Source: Tyto alba
Lineage: Eukaryota > Chordata > Aves > Strigiformes > Tytonidae
Length of the DNA: 64,000 nt
Direction of reading: 5' to 3'
NCBI RefSeq assembly: GCF_018691265.1
Contig: NW_024881324.1
Coordinates: 6,203,730-6,267,729 of the forward strand
Position 1 is the first letter of the stretch. Each line of letters opens with the position of its first letter. The position numbers were made by a program, and so were the translations under genes. Under the pieces are notes generated by a model. The model ran no database searches, had not been told where the DNA came from, and was given only the letters and a program-made list of their open reading frames with translations. Positions 27,301-42,300 of the stretch are shown here, in pieces.

Positions 27301-30300
27301 TCTGGTCTGCCCGCGGTCAATGGCTGTGGCTTCAAATAGCAGCAAAGCTGACACAGCAACTGCCTGTCACGATATGGGGTGCCCCGCACACCCCCTCTCA
27401 CCTATCACCACCACATCCCTGGTGCCAGTGGTGGTCCTTGCCTGGCCCCAGGGTGAGCTGGTTTGGGGAGAGGGACAGCAACAAGCCAACCCTCCCCAAA
27501 GAGGCTGTTCTCAGCGTGATGTCTGAATCAAGTCTAGCTGGGTGTTTTTTCACATGTGGGCTAGAAAAGAAAGAGGCTGTGGTATTGCTGTAGGGACCAA
27601 GAGACCCAGAATACTCAGTATGGTGAGCACCATTCTGAAAACGTCACATATTCTCTTATTCCTTGGAGCAAATCATTGGGTGCCTCGTATTGGAAAAGAA
27701 ATATAATAAACAAACCAAAACAGTAGGTTAGGAGATGGAAAACAAAACCAGCTAAACATAAATAAATCATGGATGTCTTGTAACATAGTAAAATTCCTGG
27801 CCATTGTCATCTGTTGCTTATTACAGTTTCATTTACATTGGAATTTTCTTTGTTTCCCTGCAACTTTTGTGTATCCAAATAATTACAGTTGTATTACTGT
27901 ATTATTTTAAATCTAGTCAGTAAAGCAAATAGAAGAGCCTATCTCTGATTATTCTGGCCAATATTACATTCTATTACATAAGAAATGGGAATTAAATCAA
28001 TTTTAATGCACCACTTTAATAAGATGACAACCACAGTTCTAGATTGCAATTATGGATATAATTACAATTCCATTGCTAATGTTTAAGATTAAGAATACAA
28101 AATTTACCTTGGATGAACAGTTCATTATCTAAGATGAACACAAGCTATTTTTCTTCTAAATCATATCTTGTCTTGTTTTATTTCTTAACTTAGACTGTTT
28201 AATAAAGGTATAAAGAATTTTACAGGTAGAATATAGCAAAACAGGCTAGATTGTTCAATGTCAAATTCCTGTACAGTGATTTGAGAAGAAACATTAATTT
28301 TGAAACAGCTCTGGAGGCTGAGTATAAAGATTATTAAACATAAGTTTTATATATGCAGAAAAATTGCTTTTGCATGAATTCACTTTTAAAATGTTAATAT
28401 ATGCATAAGAAAATTGTGTTTCTTAATCTCTGAAGAAACACTTATCACTAGGAACCGCTTAATTCTTTTCCTGTGCTTGATTTATTAGCTTATGAAATTA
28501 TGCTAATAGTTTGCATGTTAATGGTTTTGGGGCTCAAATGACCTGATTTTAATAATGAAGTAATTTATGCAGTAAATGTAATCAGCATCTATGAATCTCA
28601 CTTAAAAGAACATATCAGTGATTACCTATGCTAAAAACAAATGATTGTCGGCATGGTAGACACTATATGTTCTGATGGGGAGCTGGGATGTGTTGAGCTC
28701 AACATACCCTTTAGGCGCAATGAACCACCCTGAAGCCTGCAACTGCAGCTCTAACAACTCTTTACAGACCTTCAGTTGCAGACTGACTTCCTCGCATGGT
28801 CACCTTCTGAAGGAAAAGGCAAGGGTAGGAGATCGGCAGCACCACAAATAAAGTCTAACCTGGAGCCAGTAAGAATTGCTCCATGAGCAGAACTATTCTG
28901 CGGCACAGTGACCCCACACACCCAGACAAAGGGAGTCGGAGGAAAAAGGGAATGCATTTGTTCGGGGATGAAGTTGTAAGTTTTACAAATTACAAGAAAA
29001 ATGGCACTTTGATTAAGGATTTGGCCTGCATGGCATATAAAAGATGCAACCCCCTGCAACGTTTGGGAAGCCTACATGAAGCAGACCCTTCACAAAGATT
29101 CTTTCCTGAAACGTCTGTATTTACAGACCTGCTCACTGTCAGTATATAGTTGAACCGTCCCTCTGTTTCCCTGCATCATTTATTGTGCTGTTCCTCAAGA
29201 TGAGAAGAATTTCAGGACTGAGCTTTGCAAAGTAAACAGCAATGCTTTCCTTGCAGCAATGTAAGTGTGTGTTTTGATAACCTGCTGAACATCAATATTA
29301 ATTTTGGTATAAAAAATTGAAAAATATATTACTAGCTGCCAAAGATGATCTAACTGTTCAAACACCCAGACAGAAGCTGAGGAAGGTCAGATTGGACATT
29401 AGCCAAAATGTATAAAGTCAATGGAAGAAAACGCATTGATTCAGCAGAGCTGGATCTTTTCCACCCCAAGAAATGCCTAAAGACCAGAGGTCCCTCTCCT
29501 TCCAAAGACCAAAACCGAACAACTGTATTTTGTAATTAATAAATACCTTGCTTGCAACATCTCAAATATGATAAAAAACTGTCTTCAAACACCATTTCAG
29601 GAGTCGTTCATTTCACAAAGCAAAAAGGCGATATGCTCTGGAATATGGCTAATGCTCTTTATTCCAGAATTCAGACTATTAGATTTATGCAATTTATTTT
29701 GTATCTTAAAGAAGAAAACACGCAGATGTACCAGATACTTTAGCATATTTTATGTTTTATCTCAGTCATAAACAGACTCTGTGTAAGCCCAAGGCATGTA
29801 TGGATCACGCAAAAATAACTCAACAGAAACTGTTCAAACCCTGTTCCCTCCATGAAGGCCTCACTGTGTCTTCAGGTACATACGGTGCTAAAGTGGGGCC
29901 TCTGAGAACCTTATCAAGGGGGTCATGGTAGAGAAGTCGACCTAAAGCCCAGGCTGCTGCCTGCACGTAGCTTCAGAGGATGGTGAAGCTGACCCCCTCT
30001 GCCATAGCCCTGGAGAGGGACTGGGCACAGCAACAAGAAACCCGATGGAAGTGTCCCTGTAGAGGCAGAGACAGGGCTTATTCTGCAAGCTGCAAAGTCC
30101 CAGGCTCCTGAGGAGCCCAGGCTGGCCTGAACTCCACTAGTATAATAAGAGCAAACTCGATCAAAGCCTGTGTGTTTGCTTTAGATGTGGATGCCATACA
30201 CACTGTTACCATAGAGCTGTGACGGCTTAATGAGCTATCACCCGTCAGCCGGGCTGCAGTTACTATGTGCACGCTCCTACCCTGCCCCCTCTCTCCACAG

Positions 30301-33300
30301 AAATGATCTTCAGTCTCAGGGAGAGTCTCTCAGACGAGTCCTAGCTGCTCGGGGCTGCCTGCTGCAGTCCCTCGCACAGCCCCAGACATCCTTGTCTTGC
30401 CAAACAGGATTTCTGGAGGTGAAAATTCCCCTCCTCCATTTCCCTGTGTTGTGCCTGGAGGACTTTCCCCTGACAAGAGGGACCTGCTGTCGGCGGAGGC
30501 AGGGTCAGGAAGGCAGAAAATAAAAGGAGAAATTTCAAAGTTCAGACAGTTTTCTTGGCAAACTGTAACAGCTCAAAGGGGTAAGTATCTGTCTGCTGTT
30601 TACTTGGAAACCTGACAAGAATAACTTACTGCTGACAAGCCGGGCTCACAAACGCCACAAGCCCAGGCCACAGGGCCCCGCGTGCTGCTGCGCTCTTCCC
30701 ACCAGACACACACTGAAACGCCCGGAGAGCCCGCATCTGCCTTCCAAAAGCAAACAGGAAAATCCCGGCATGCTCTCTCCTCCCCACTTGTGGGAATCTC
30801 GGCCTCCCTGGCTGGGTCAGGGCCTGGGGCCCTGTGGTTTCCCCAGCCCTGAGAGGAAAGGGATCGCCGCCATAGCTGCCCTCTGCTCCCTCCGGCCCTC
30901 GCAACGCGCCCCAGCCCCGTCTGCGGAAGCACCGAGGCGGTTACTGGCGTTAGCAGACAGACGTTTGTGTTGCTGCGCTGCGTTCGCTCCCGCTGAGAGA
31001 TTTCTGCAAGGAGGGGTGAATGGAGGCTCACGTTTGGTGGAGGAAGAGGGTGAAATCCAGGGGACGGGTGGTGCTTCCCTGCCTGCTGCGGCTCGAGAAG
31101 AGAGGCGCAAGGAGGAGTAACTGTGGCTGCTTCACTGCAGCATGGAGGGAGGTTTCATACTGACTTTTAAGGTCCGAGAAAAGCATTGACACACTGAAAC
31201 ACAGTGTTCACAAGTGGATTAACCTGCCCCGGGGTATAACTCAAACACTGCAACTCCAGAAATTAGCTTGGTAGAAACCATTCTTGTGTTTACTTATCTG
31301 CATTAAAGCAGAAGAGAAACGTATCACAACACAAAATGTTAGATGATTTGAAGCTATCAAATTGTTCATTAGCTGGCTTGAATAACAGCAGACTGTTAGC
31401 ACAGCCATCTTCATTTCATGCTACTCTTGTTTTTTACATTGTGTCTTGATTTAATACTAGGTTTTAAATACTACTGGGCAAGGATTTGTTTCCCTATACA
31501 CTCGTTCTACCCCTAATAAATAGGCCTATGTTCCAACTAATGCCTGCAGTTTCTAAAACGCGATCAGCAATAATATTTATTGCTTTTTTTGTGTGCCCAT
31601 CCATAAAAAGAAAATTGTTACAAGAATAACACTCAGAACAATAACAGGATGCAAATGTGCACCCTATTCTTCCAGCTTGCATGCTTTACTCCAGAATCAT
31701 GCCAGTTCATGTGGAAGTCAGTGGGAAACCTGACCAAATGAGGACTTATGATTTGTGTCCCAGGCATCTTTTTGCTGGATTTATCATAGTTAATGCCCTT
31801 TTGTTTGTCCCTCTTCACATGCTAGGAATGTAAGCAGGCCATAAAGGCGAATCTGCACGTTTGGTCAAAAAAGTTGTGGTGGTTTCAAAAATAGGTGTGA
31901 AAAACACCATGTTGCAAGCTGGGAGGAGAACACGGGATTCAATGTATTCATTATTTTTAGAAACAAAAAGAAGAAAAAAAGCCCAACTTCCAGTAACACC
32001 ATAGAGCCTTTCCTGAGTGTCATCACTCTTTATTTTAATTCTGGGAATCTCAGCAGCCCAATATTCCTGTATTGGTTGGCACTCCCGCAGAACACCCTGA
32101 TCCCACCTAGGAATGGTTAACCATAGGGATACGGGTTTTACACATCTCTTCCTCTTTCTCTCCCCCTTCCCCATTCCCGAATCAAACGTCTCCTGCCTCC
32201 TTCAGTGCTGCTTCACAGCTCTTTGACTCCTCTCCTCTGCCCGTGCCCTGTCTCTTAGAGGGTCTTTCGGGCTCCCCCCTCCACAGGAAAGCAGCCCCTG
32301 GCCAGGGCGACCTCTCCCTCGGGATCTTTTGTCTTGTGGTCTCCGACAGTGTGGAGTGACAGGGAGCAGGATCCCCACCCCGGCGCTTCCCTAATCAAGC
32401 AGCGCTCACACAGCTCACACGCCTGCCTGCAGGCTTCCCGCTTTAATGTGACATTGATCATCATGACACAAAATGGTCACAGATATCATTCCCTGAAATT
32501 CAGGAATGTGACAGCTAGAGACAGAATCACTCGTCTGTGGCCTGAAGACTATATGGATTATTCAGGTCAGTGTAAATCAGGATGGATATTTGCCCTACTT
32601 CCATATTCTAGCTATTAATAACCAAAAGCACGCCAGATTGTGGCTCGTTCTGTGCGACTGCACAAGGGAGCAGTGCTCCCTCCCCCACACATCCACATAC
32701 ACATGCACAGATGAATATTTTTGGCTAACGTTTGAAAGACATACGCAAAACCAGCCTCCGAGCTCAGAGTCAAGCCCCAAGCACGGGGAGGCCCTCCTTC
32801 ACCAGGCACGAAAGGGAAACCAAGGCAGGCTGTAAAAAGATACAGGAGACCTCTCCTGGTCCACCGCCCCAGAAATCCTAAGGAATACAAGCTGCTGCTC
32901 TCCCCTGTTTTCTCTGAGCCACAACATGGCTCAGACGGTCAGGGCTCATCCTCTTAGCCAAGCATATCACCACAAAACGAACATCCTTCTGGGGAGATCT
33001 GGTAGAGAAGCTGCTGAACCTACCCAGAGGAACACAGCCGTGCTGCTCCTGGAGAGCTTTCTGTCCATTGCACCTACACTGGATTTCAGTATGAAGAAGC
33101 AGCACTCACTCCCCAGTACTGAAACAGAGGGATCATACAGTTACAGAATTAAATGAAGTTGCACCTTCTCCAGCTTTAAAATAGCAAGTGAATTATCCTC
33201 CATATTGAGTCAGCACTTACCTTTCAGGAGGATGCAAGATAGAAACTGCACAGTGTCTCTTTGCAGAATGCTATCTTTTATGAGCCATCATAAATTTGGG

Positions 33301-36300
33301 AAGATTAAGCCCTCAAAAGCCTGAAGCTCTTCGACTTTTAAAACAGTCTTTCAAAAGCCGGCTTTTGCTTTTGGTTGCAAAGGGAAAAATAGAGATATTT
33401 CTCAGTTCACTCACATGGAAGAAGAACTGCCCTGACAGCTGAGACAGCTTCTCTGAATAGGATCCCTCTGCTCTTGGGAGTTGGAAAGCTATTCTCTGCC
33501 ATCCCTTTTGGGTCACTTATGCAATCTGCTCTAGCAACTGGTGCCAGTTCAGTTCAGCTACAAACCAGACTCTCCGGACTGCCTAAATGCCATTCCCTGG
33601 ATTTGCCTAGGAATAAAGCCTTTATACTTCCCTCAACCACCACATTCATGGCCTATTACTGTAAAGCATAACTGCTAGTCCCAGTCCATAAAATGCCACC
33701 AACTCCCATTTTAATTCCAAAAAGATAGCACTTATATGGCAATTGCACCGCACAGCAGGTAGGCAGTAGTTGAACTCTCTTCTGTGTTTCTAGACACTAC
33801 TCTGTATTTTATTTATCAGCTAAAAGCTAAGCAAAGTAACAATAACAAGAGCAGGTCGAGTGCCAAGAGCAGCATATGAGCCTCAACAATACTCATTGCC
33901 CCTCTCCTGCTTCTCCTGCACTGCTCTTGTCCACTGTTGACTCTGATTTTACTTAGCTGACATGAGGCCTCAGTGACTGCAGTTCATAATCCCCACGTTT
34001 TTGTCCTCTGCTGAGCACAGCACTAGTTTTTCTAAGCAGTTTCAAACAGGCTCTTCCTGCTCGGCTCATTTAATAACTAGATTTGCTAGATCTCTAGCCA
34101 TTATTTGGCAGAGGGCATAATAAGTACTTGCCAAGTCCTATCTTGGGTTACTCTTCCAGAGATTCTTTAGGCTGGGGAAATAAAAAGCATCCTTCACTTT
34201 GTTTCTGTAAGAAAATCTAGCTTTTTCGCTTCCTTTGATTCTAATCATAATATTACCCTGAACAGAGACATCTTCAAATAAATACTGGTTGGAGGTTTCC
34301 TGAGGACCTAAACTGAGAGCATGTTAATAAAATAACAGAAAGCTCACTCTAGTCTCCCCACCGTGTTGGACTGTCCAGCTAAAGTAACTGTACATTTGCT
34401 TACAAAGGCACGAGTTGGACCAAATCTTCCACAGCAGTCCAGGAATCTGGATGTGCCGGCAATTGTTCAGAGTCACATTCTGATTAACACAGGTACCTCC
34501 CTTTCAAGGAGTACTGGAGCCTCCTCGCTGAAAACAAGAAGAAAAAATCTCCAGGCCTGTTAGACTAAAAGCTTGGCAAGTAAATGACAGGGAACTTGGG
34601 GAAAGAAGAAAAAAATTGTAGCACTCTCACATTACAAGCATAATTTTAACTGGACTTTCAAGGAGGTAAGAGAATGAAAAAATTAGTATTTCCTTCTCTC
34701 TGCATCCCTGCTAACAGGATAAACAACAATCTGGGTTGCTGACCTTTCCACATCCAGGGACTGAAATACATCACTAAGGATGGCAGAGGGAACAGCCCCT
34801 CAGAGGAAGTACAGAGAAAAGGCACAGACAGCCCAAGGAATTAGATGGAGTCCAAAGGTTTTGAATGGAGTTAATCTATGAGCTGAGACAGAAGGTGAGA
34901 GGAAGATTTATCTCCTTATTGCCTGTCCCTATCAGTCAAAATCTGAAGCAGGAGATCTGATGTACTCTCCCAACACAGACCCGCAACACCTCACTAAAAT
35001 AGACTGGCTGAACAGCTATGATAGGGCCTGACACTCCTAATGGGGTAAGTTTTGGGCCTAAGCTACATGAGTTAAGAATGACTGCTGGGCTGACAGTTGG
35101 AACTGTAACAGGGAGTCAAACTTTGGAGAGAGAAGAAGAAAAATGGGATCATGTCCACCTAGAAGTGAGATTCAAACACTGAAAAAACTTACTCTTGAGC
35201 TACAGTCAGCCTCTATTCACTGTAGATGCTTATTGCTGTACGGGATCCCACATTATAATTAGCAAATGAAGCATCAAATGATGAACATCTGATTTCGTTT
35301 GCAAACATATATATACACAAGATGATGTCTCGTCAATGCAAAATACAAAAGCTCAACAAATTGTGTAATTATACATTTCCTGCAAATTTTCTGCTACTTT
35401 TCATATAGTATTTGAATATTGCTCGCCATGTTATCAACAGCTTTTCATTATTTAAATATTTAAGCAGCTGATTACCATATTTCTGCCTTACACAACTATC
35501 AAACTTAGTGCTCTGATATAAAAGGTACAAATATAAAATTGACATTGTATGCAAGGCCCTTTTTGTTCAAATATAAAATGTGTTGCTCTATAATCACTAC
35601 TTATTTTCATTATTCACCGTATTATACAACAGGTAATAATATTTAGGGAGGCCTGCTGGATCTCTTAAGGAGTTATTTTTTCCTGCCTGGCATTACTAGT
35701 GTTATTTTCCTCTATACATGCTTTGGAGAAGCACTAGTCCAATAAAAACCTTACTTCCTAAGGGAAATTCCCTTGCAGAACACTGTCAGCAGGAACTGAT
35801 ACCAGACAAACAGGAGGAAGACACATTGCAGTCAGCTTCCCAAATAAATCTAAACTCACACTCATGTTCCTCTACTTAATAAGGCAACAGCTCTAAGCTT
35901 AAGCGATGTAAACAAGAGATGCAAGCATACTAACGCATTTCCTGGAAGGCTACTGGGAGACAAACAACAATTTTGCAGCAGCATACTATGGACTTACCAA
36001 ATATATACACATATTTATTACAGAAATATTAAAACAACAGACTGATGCTTTCAGATGTCTGTACAGCTTGTGCACAATGGGAGCCTCTTTCTGTTCAGTG
36101 TCTCTGGGCATTACTCCTTGATCCAAAAAAAAAGCAGCAACAGCCTCTCCCTCTTTTTCCCCTCCCATGAGTATTTGAGACTCACATGGTTTTGCTTGCT
36201 ACACTGAGAAATAGAAAAAAGACTAAAAGGAGGGTCAGACACTCATAACAGTCTACTTTTTTTTTTGTTCTTATGTAAGGGTGATATTTGCCTATGTAAA

Positions 36301-39300
36301 ATAATTTTATTTACTCATATAGAAGAAGGTAGGAAGGACTCTGGACACAAAACGTAAAGTTAAATCTGTTTTTGTAGAGGTAATTAAGAAGGACTCTCAG
36401 AAAATAATTCTGAGAGATCAAAAGTCAGTTTAGCTCTTGGACACAACTTGGGTGTTCTTACTGACAAACACTGTCACCTAATTCCTGGGAGGATTTCACC
36501 AGCGTTACAAAGGACAGCAATAATCCCACTTAAAATGCCTGCTACAAAAAGACTTCTTTCACCAAGGAATTGATTCACTAGGGTAGCCTCATTTCTCTAA
36601 ACAGCACCAAAAATCCAAACTCATGCTCGCCTCCCATTTATGTTTATAAAATATATATATCTGATGCATGCATGCATGTACTTAGTAGTTGTAGCTGTCC
36701 ATATATGCTAATCTAGGAATAATTTATGTTTCCATTGGAACAAACAGGAAATCAAGGACTCTAAGAGAAATTCAGATTGTGCAACCACTATTGGGCGGTC
36801 TTTGGACCCTGCCTAGGACATTATGTATACTTCAACACTTAAACATGAGCATGTTCAGTGAACAAATCTCTTATAAGAGCAAAAAACTGAGAAGATTCTT
36901 TATTAAACATCAGCCATGTCTTGAGAGTCCGTCACACATTCTGACAGTAACTCACCAGGCCCAAGTAAAATATTTTATTTAACTACATCTGCTTTGAAGC
37001 TGTGAGCAGTAAAATATTCTTCTCAAATGACTGACAAAGAACCTATTTTGGTCACAGCATGGTGCCAAGCCAGCATAGCAAAAGAGCAAAAGCATCAGCT
37101 ACCACTGTGTACTGGGGTGCCCAAGAAGTTACAATTAGATTTACAAGGTGAGTTAAAAGCTTGGGATATGTTCCATATAGAAATGAAACACAGTATCTCC
37201 AGCTAGGTGGTGGGATTTTGTTGAGGGATTTTCTTTTTGTCCACATCAATCACTAGGAATTTAATCATCAATATATAGTGACTCAATCACTAAGGAATAT
37301 GAAGCAGAAGTAGCAATATATTTTTGGACACTAGAGGAACGCACACATGAATCTTGAGGTTCAGAGATGGACTGGGTACAGCAGAGAAGTTTATTAAACT
37401 ACTTCTCTACAGTCATTTTCCATCACTTCATCAATCCTAAAATGGATGCATGAGGTCAGAATAACAAAACTAACTATAAATCAAACATCAGAGATTAAAA
37501 GACTTTCACCTGCATCTTTTCTTCCTCCTCTGCCCCACATGACATGCAGCAGGCTAGGAAAAAAAGCAAATAATAACCAAACCTCCAGGCAAACAACCTC
37601 AGCCTTCAAGACTGCTGTGGGCTAGAAAAATAATCTTATACCAGGTATGCAGACAGACCTTCTTGATGAGACATCTTGCACTGGGGAAGAGACCATTCCT
37701 TATACCATGAGGCCATGTCTTAAATAGCTGATAAAACAACTGTCTGTATCAGCTGGCCTATCATCCTGGGAGGCAAACTAGGGAATATGAATGGGAAGTC
37801 AGAAAAAAAGAAACTATTCTTGGACCACCATTGCCTTGCAAGTAAGCACACTTGGCCTTTGAACTGGTAAAGCTTTTTAGCCCAGCTATACTCAAATGCA
37901 AGGGTTTAATAGTGCTTTGGAGATGCAGTTATGGGCCACCCACCTTACAAACTGTAATGATGCTGTAATGAGCACAGCTCACTCTTAGTTCCAGCGCAGG
38001 AGGAGACAGATAGGGATAGCATCCCAGATGTCAGTGGGAGAACTAGAGAAGAGTAGCAATAGCACGTTTCCTTAAAAGCTGCTTTGGCTCTCCTTTTTCT
38101 AGTGAGGCAAGGTTCAGAGGCACATAACTCACCAAGCTGAAAAACCATTAGGACTTCCATGTTAACCCTGGTATATGGACACTATGTGGTAGGCTACGTG
38201 CTAAGAGCGAAAAGCCTCCTTTGGAGCAAACTGAGCTTCATTTTCAAATCAGAGGTTTGGAGGTTCACTCACGCAGGAGTGAAATCATCAAACCAAGGTC
38301 AGTGATGTCATTCGGGACAGCTCCAGACCACAAAGTACAGGCCTGACTAGCTTCTCTTAAAATTTAGGAGTGCCTGGAAGTGCTTGGTGCCCAAGCTGGT
38401 ATTTGGACTTTCTTCTAGAGGTAAATTTCAACCACAAATGTGAAAATGAGCGAACAATTGAGGGTCAAATATACAGTGAAATGGATATTCTGGAAAGGGG
38501 AGGGAAGAGGGAGGAAAAGACAAAAATATTACCAGCATCCAGGAGAGCAGGCAGAGAGGACACCCAAGAAAGCACACAAAGTAGGGCAGAGAGCCTCCAC
38601 AGCTTTCAGCTTTGAAGCTAGGCATCCCAGGAAGGCCTGGATCTCTTGCCTGTGGCTGGTACTCTGAGCTAAAATCTTTAGCAATGGAAATAAAATGGAA
38701 ATCCAAGCTGTTACACCTCAGCTGTAACTCCCTAAAGTTTGTCTCAGGATATTTAAAGGGGCAGGAGCCAAACGTTTATGGTTTGAGTCTTTTTTAACCT
38801 GGGGCATAAAAGCTGCCCAGCGCTCTTGGTGGTTGCACAACAGATTGCACCACTCCAAGTGCCACAAAATCACCTGGTGAGCTGCAGCGCAGTTTGCAGC
38901 ATCTGTCCTGTGGACATCCATGATGATAAGGGTGGAGGCTGCCGAACAATGGCAATGGGTATCTTAGGAATAGCAAAGCAGGTGTAGGTACCACCTGCCT
39001 CTTCTTGTGCTAAGTTCAACCCAGTTACTATCAGTTCATCAGGAGTATAAAACTTTATTACACCCACCTACAAAACCAAGGAATTAGAAAAAAAAAGGTG
39101 AGGAAAAAATTCTCTCTTATTCAAACACTGAAGATCGAACAGAAACAACTCTGGTACAAACATTTCAGTCAAATAAACAGGGGAATTCAGTAGATGCCAA
39201 GGAATTTATATAAGAGAGTCTCACTTAGGACTTTGTAACAGCCTGCATAGTAGGCCTCAGCACAATATTTTCATATGACATACTAACAACAAAAACTGAT

Positions 39301-42300
39301 GAAATTTCACATTGTTCACAGTGAAAAAAAAATATTACTTCTTTTTCCACTGTTTTTACTTTGGTTTAACCTTGCCCTGGTGGATTTTAACGTAAGCCAA
39401 TCTGGGATCTTAACAGCATACAAATATGCTTTTCCTGTGAGCTGCCAGGGAAGGTTTTTTTGAGCTGGAATTGTGTTAAGCTGATTACTTCTTTTAATTT
39501 CTTCTTCATAATAGAGCATTTTTAATTGTTGGAATTCTAACAGCTGATATAGATGTTTAGAGAGTCAGAGAATCAGATGAAGACGGAGAAATTCTTTCAA
39601 TATAAAATCAGAACTCTCTCTATGCCATGGCAACAGCAATTTTTCATTAAATTATAGATTCCTCAGGATTGCTCCTTCCATATTGACAAGATCATTTCAT
39701 AGGGAGAGGAGGTAAGGGAAAAGAGAGATCTTACTGAAGAAACAGAATTGTTATGACGAGCAATTAACAACACATATCCCAGCATGTCACAGTGGGTCTT
39801 CTCCTTTCATTCCATCAAATAGACTGATTATAAAAATGCTTCCCATCTGAGTGCCTCAGCCCTAATGCAGTTTGCATCAGGCTGCGTTTCCCCTTGGGCT
39901 GAAAAATACTGACATCAACAAGAACACTGGTTGTGCTGAACCTGCCGTCACCAGCCTGAAAAACCTCTGTCCTCACTATTGCTCATACCTACAGTGAACT
40001 GCCTGCTTGCACGGCTGGAGCTAACTCAGTTCCCCTAAAGAGTCTGCTGTCACACAGATTCACACTTTTCCGTTTCCCCCAAATATGTGCAATTTTCATA
40101 TGCTGTTTTTTAAATGCCAGCACTTCCCTTTAAAATCCATGCAAGCCAGTTACATCAAAAACAGCCCAGAAGCCTGCAGAACCTCCATTCTGCAGACACT
40201 TAAGGTAAATGATTCGTAACAAGTGGTAATAATGTAAAGGTACATTTACACGACTACATTACCTGCATTTGCAGATCACAGCAAAGGCTGTATTGACAGA
40301 GCTGTGACAAAATATGTCTTGGTACATACATGACATCACATTTTTGTTGTTTTTTCGTATTTTCATTTCTTATAGAAACTGTTATGTCTTCCTCTCTGAA
40401 TATGACTACATGGTTTCTTAATGGGAAACTAAATGGATCCTTGTTTCTCCCCTCTTCCTTTCTGAAATTCTACTCCAGGCCATAAGGAGTTATTCTTTAT
40501 ACCGATCGGTTAGGGAGTGAAGGTGTTTCTCTTTTAATCACATATCTCAGAGTATAAAACAATACTGAGTGCTAAATCACAGCTCAGTAGTAGGCTTTCT
40601 AAAGGAGTTGTGTCTAAACTGAATGTTAGGCAGTGTAACCCTGGAGTGCCAACGGTGGCCCACGGTCTGGATTTGAGCAACAGATCTGGGTACAGCTACA
40701 ACTTGTACTGCTGGGAGGTTTTAACTGGCGCAAAAAGTTTACATAGACTCTAGTGTCTTACCTGTCTGCACTGAAGTCCTCTGTCCAGATCTCAGTTCTA
40801 GAAGGCTTTCCTGTGGGGAAATGGAAAAAATTAACTCACACAGTTTTTCTCTACTTCCAGATTCCTGGGGTATCTTCCACCTTTGAAATCATGGCTTCTT
40901 CATGGCAGCCTAAACAGCTGCAGAGCATTTGTACAAAAATCAGAATGACAAAAGAAAATCTATCTCTTCAAATTTTAGAAACATTTCAATGGCACAAACC
41001 TGGAGGTGTTACAGAAAGCAGTCAGGGAAAGGAGAACACAACCATTTATTTTTTGGTCTCGAAAATCAACCCTATTTCTAAAATCAAAACTTTAACAAGA
41101 CTTCATATTTTATTTGACTTAGTATCTGAACACAGTGAAAGAAAACAGGCCATACTCCTGATACTGTTGAGAACATGGTAAAACGAAATCCCATATGTGA
41201 CAACAATCAATGATGATTTATACTTTGTGTATCAGGATTCCCAAAACCGAAAGATGCTTAAGAGAAAGCAGAAAAATAGGATGGAAGGTGCAATTTGATT
41301 TTCTGTTTGCAGTGTTCAGATTCTAGTAAGGAGCCTCCGTGATAGGATGGTGCTAAAGGCCTTAAACACCCAAGGTAGGAACAGTATTTTTGAAGTCCCT
41401 AACTGACAGCAAAACTAAGTTTTTCTTCTCTATTTTACTTAAGATTATCACAGAAAAAAAGGTCCCATCTTCAAAGGCCCCATTTATCAAAGATTTGCCT
41501 ACAAAAGTTGTATCTTCAAGTCACATTTGCACATCCTGAAATGGTACCTCTTCATGCACAGAAAGACACCTGTGTGCAACGGGCTTCCTAGTATGAGCAA
41601 GTGCTGGCCTGAGATTACAACATATGACACACACAGAGACAGCAAGAGATAATGAATCTGATGTTTCCAAATATTTAGACAGGATTAAATTTAGTTTTAA
41701 AGTTAGGCACTCCTTTTTGCTACTACCCTACCCTGGCCTTCCAAACCTTTGAAGCCCCTGCTTACAAAATCTGATAGGGAAATTCCCTGTCACAGTATCT
41801 TAAACCTAGCCCTCATCACAGCACGTGGACTCCTTCCTCTCATAATATCATAATACTTGGGGGAGGGGTTGTGGTTTTTTTTTTTTGGTGTTTTTTTTTT
41901 TTTTTTTTTTTTTTGGTGTTTTTTTGTTGTTGTTGTTGTTGTTGTTTGTTTTGGGTTTTTTTGTTTGTTTTTTTTTTTTTTGTTTGGTTGTTTGGTTTTG
42001 GTTTTATTGTTGTTTGGTTTTGGTGGGTTTTTTTTTGGGGGGGGGGGGAGGGATGTTGTTTGTTTTTTAAGACTCCCATCAGCCTGACCTATTCAGAAAC
42101 CTCGTAAAAATGCCAGAAAATGCTAGCAGAGTGATCTTGCCCCTACATTCACTAGCTAGCTTCACGACACATCCACTTCTCTCCTGGTAGTACCTGGGAG
42201 ATGAGTGCCTCCTGCTGCCAGCCACTCCTGCACAGGCCAGGACAGAGCATCAAAGGAAAGTACAGAATCACAGTTGGTTTGTGGTTAGCAAAACCCAACC

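Noticed and set aside
40753..41181. 142-codon plus frame
   Set aside because: Overlaps the well-bounded minus exon 40762-40810; only an acceptor-like site at about 40860 supports it and no donor follows.
41840..42107. Several overlapping 60-80-codon frames of Phe/Gly/Val or Lys/Gln/Pro
   Set aside because: Pure by-products of the low-complexity G/T tract; no coding signal.
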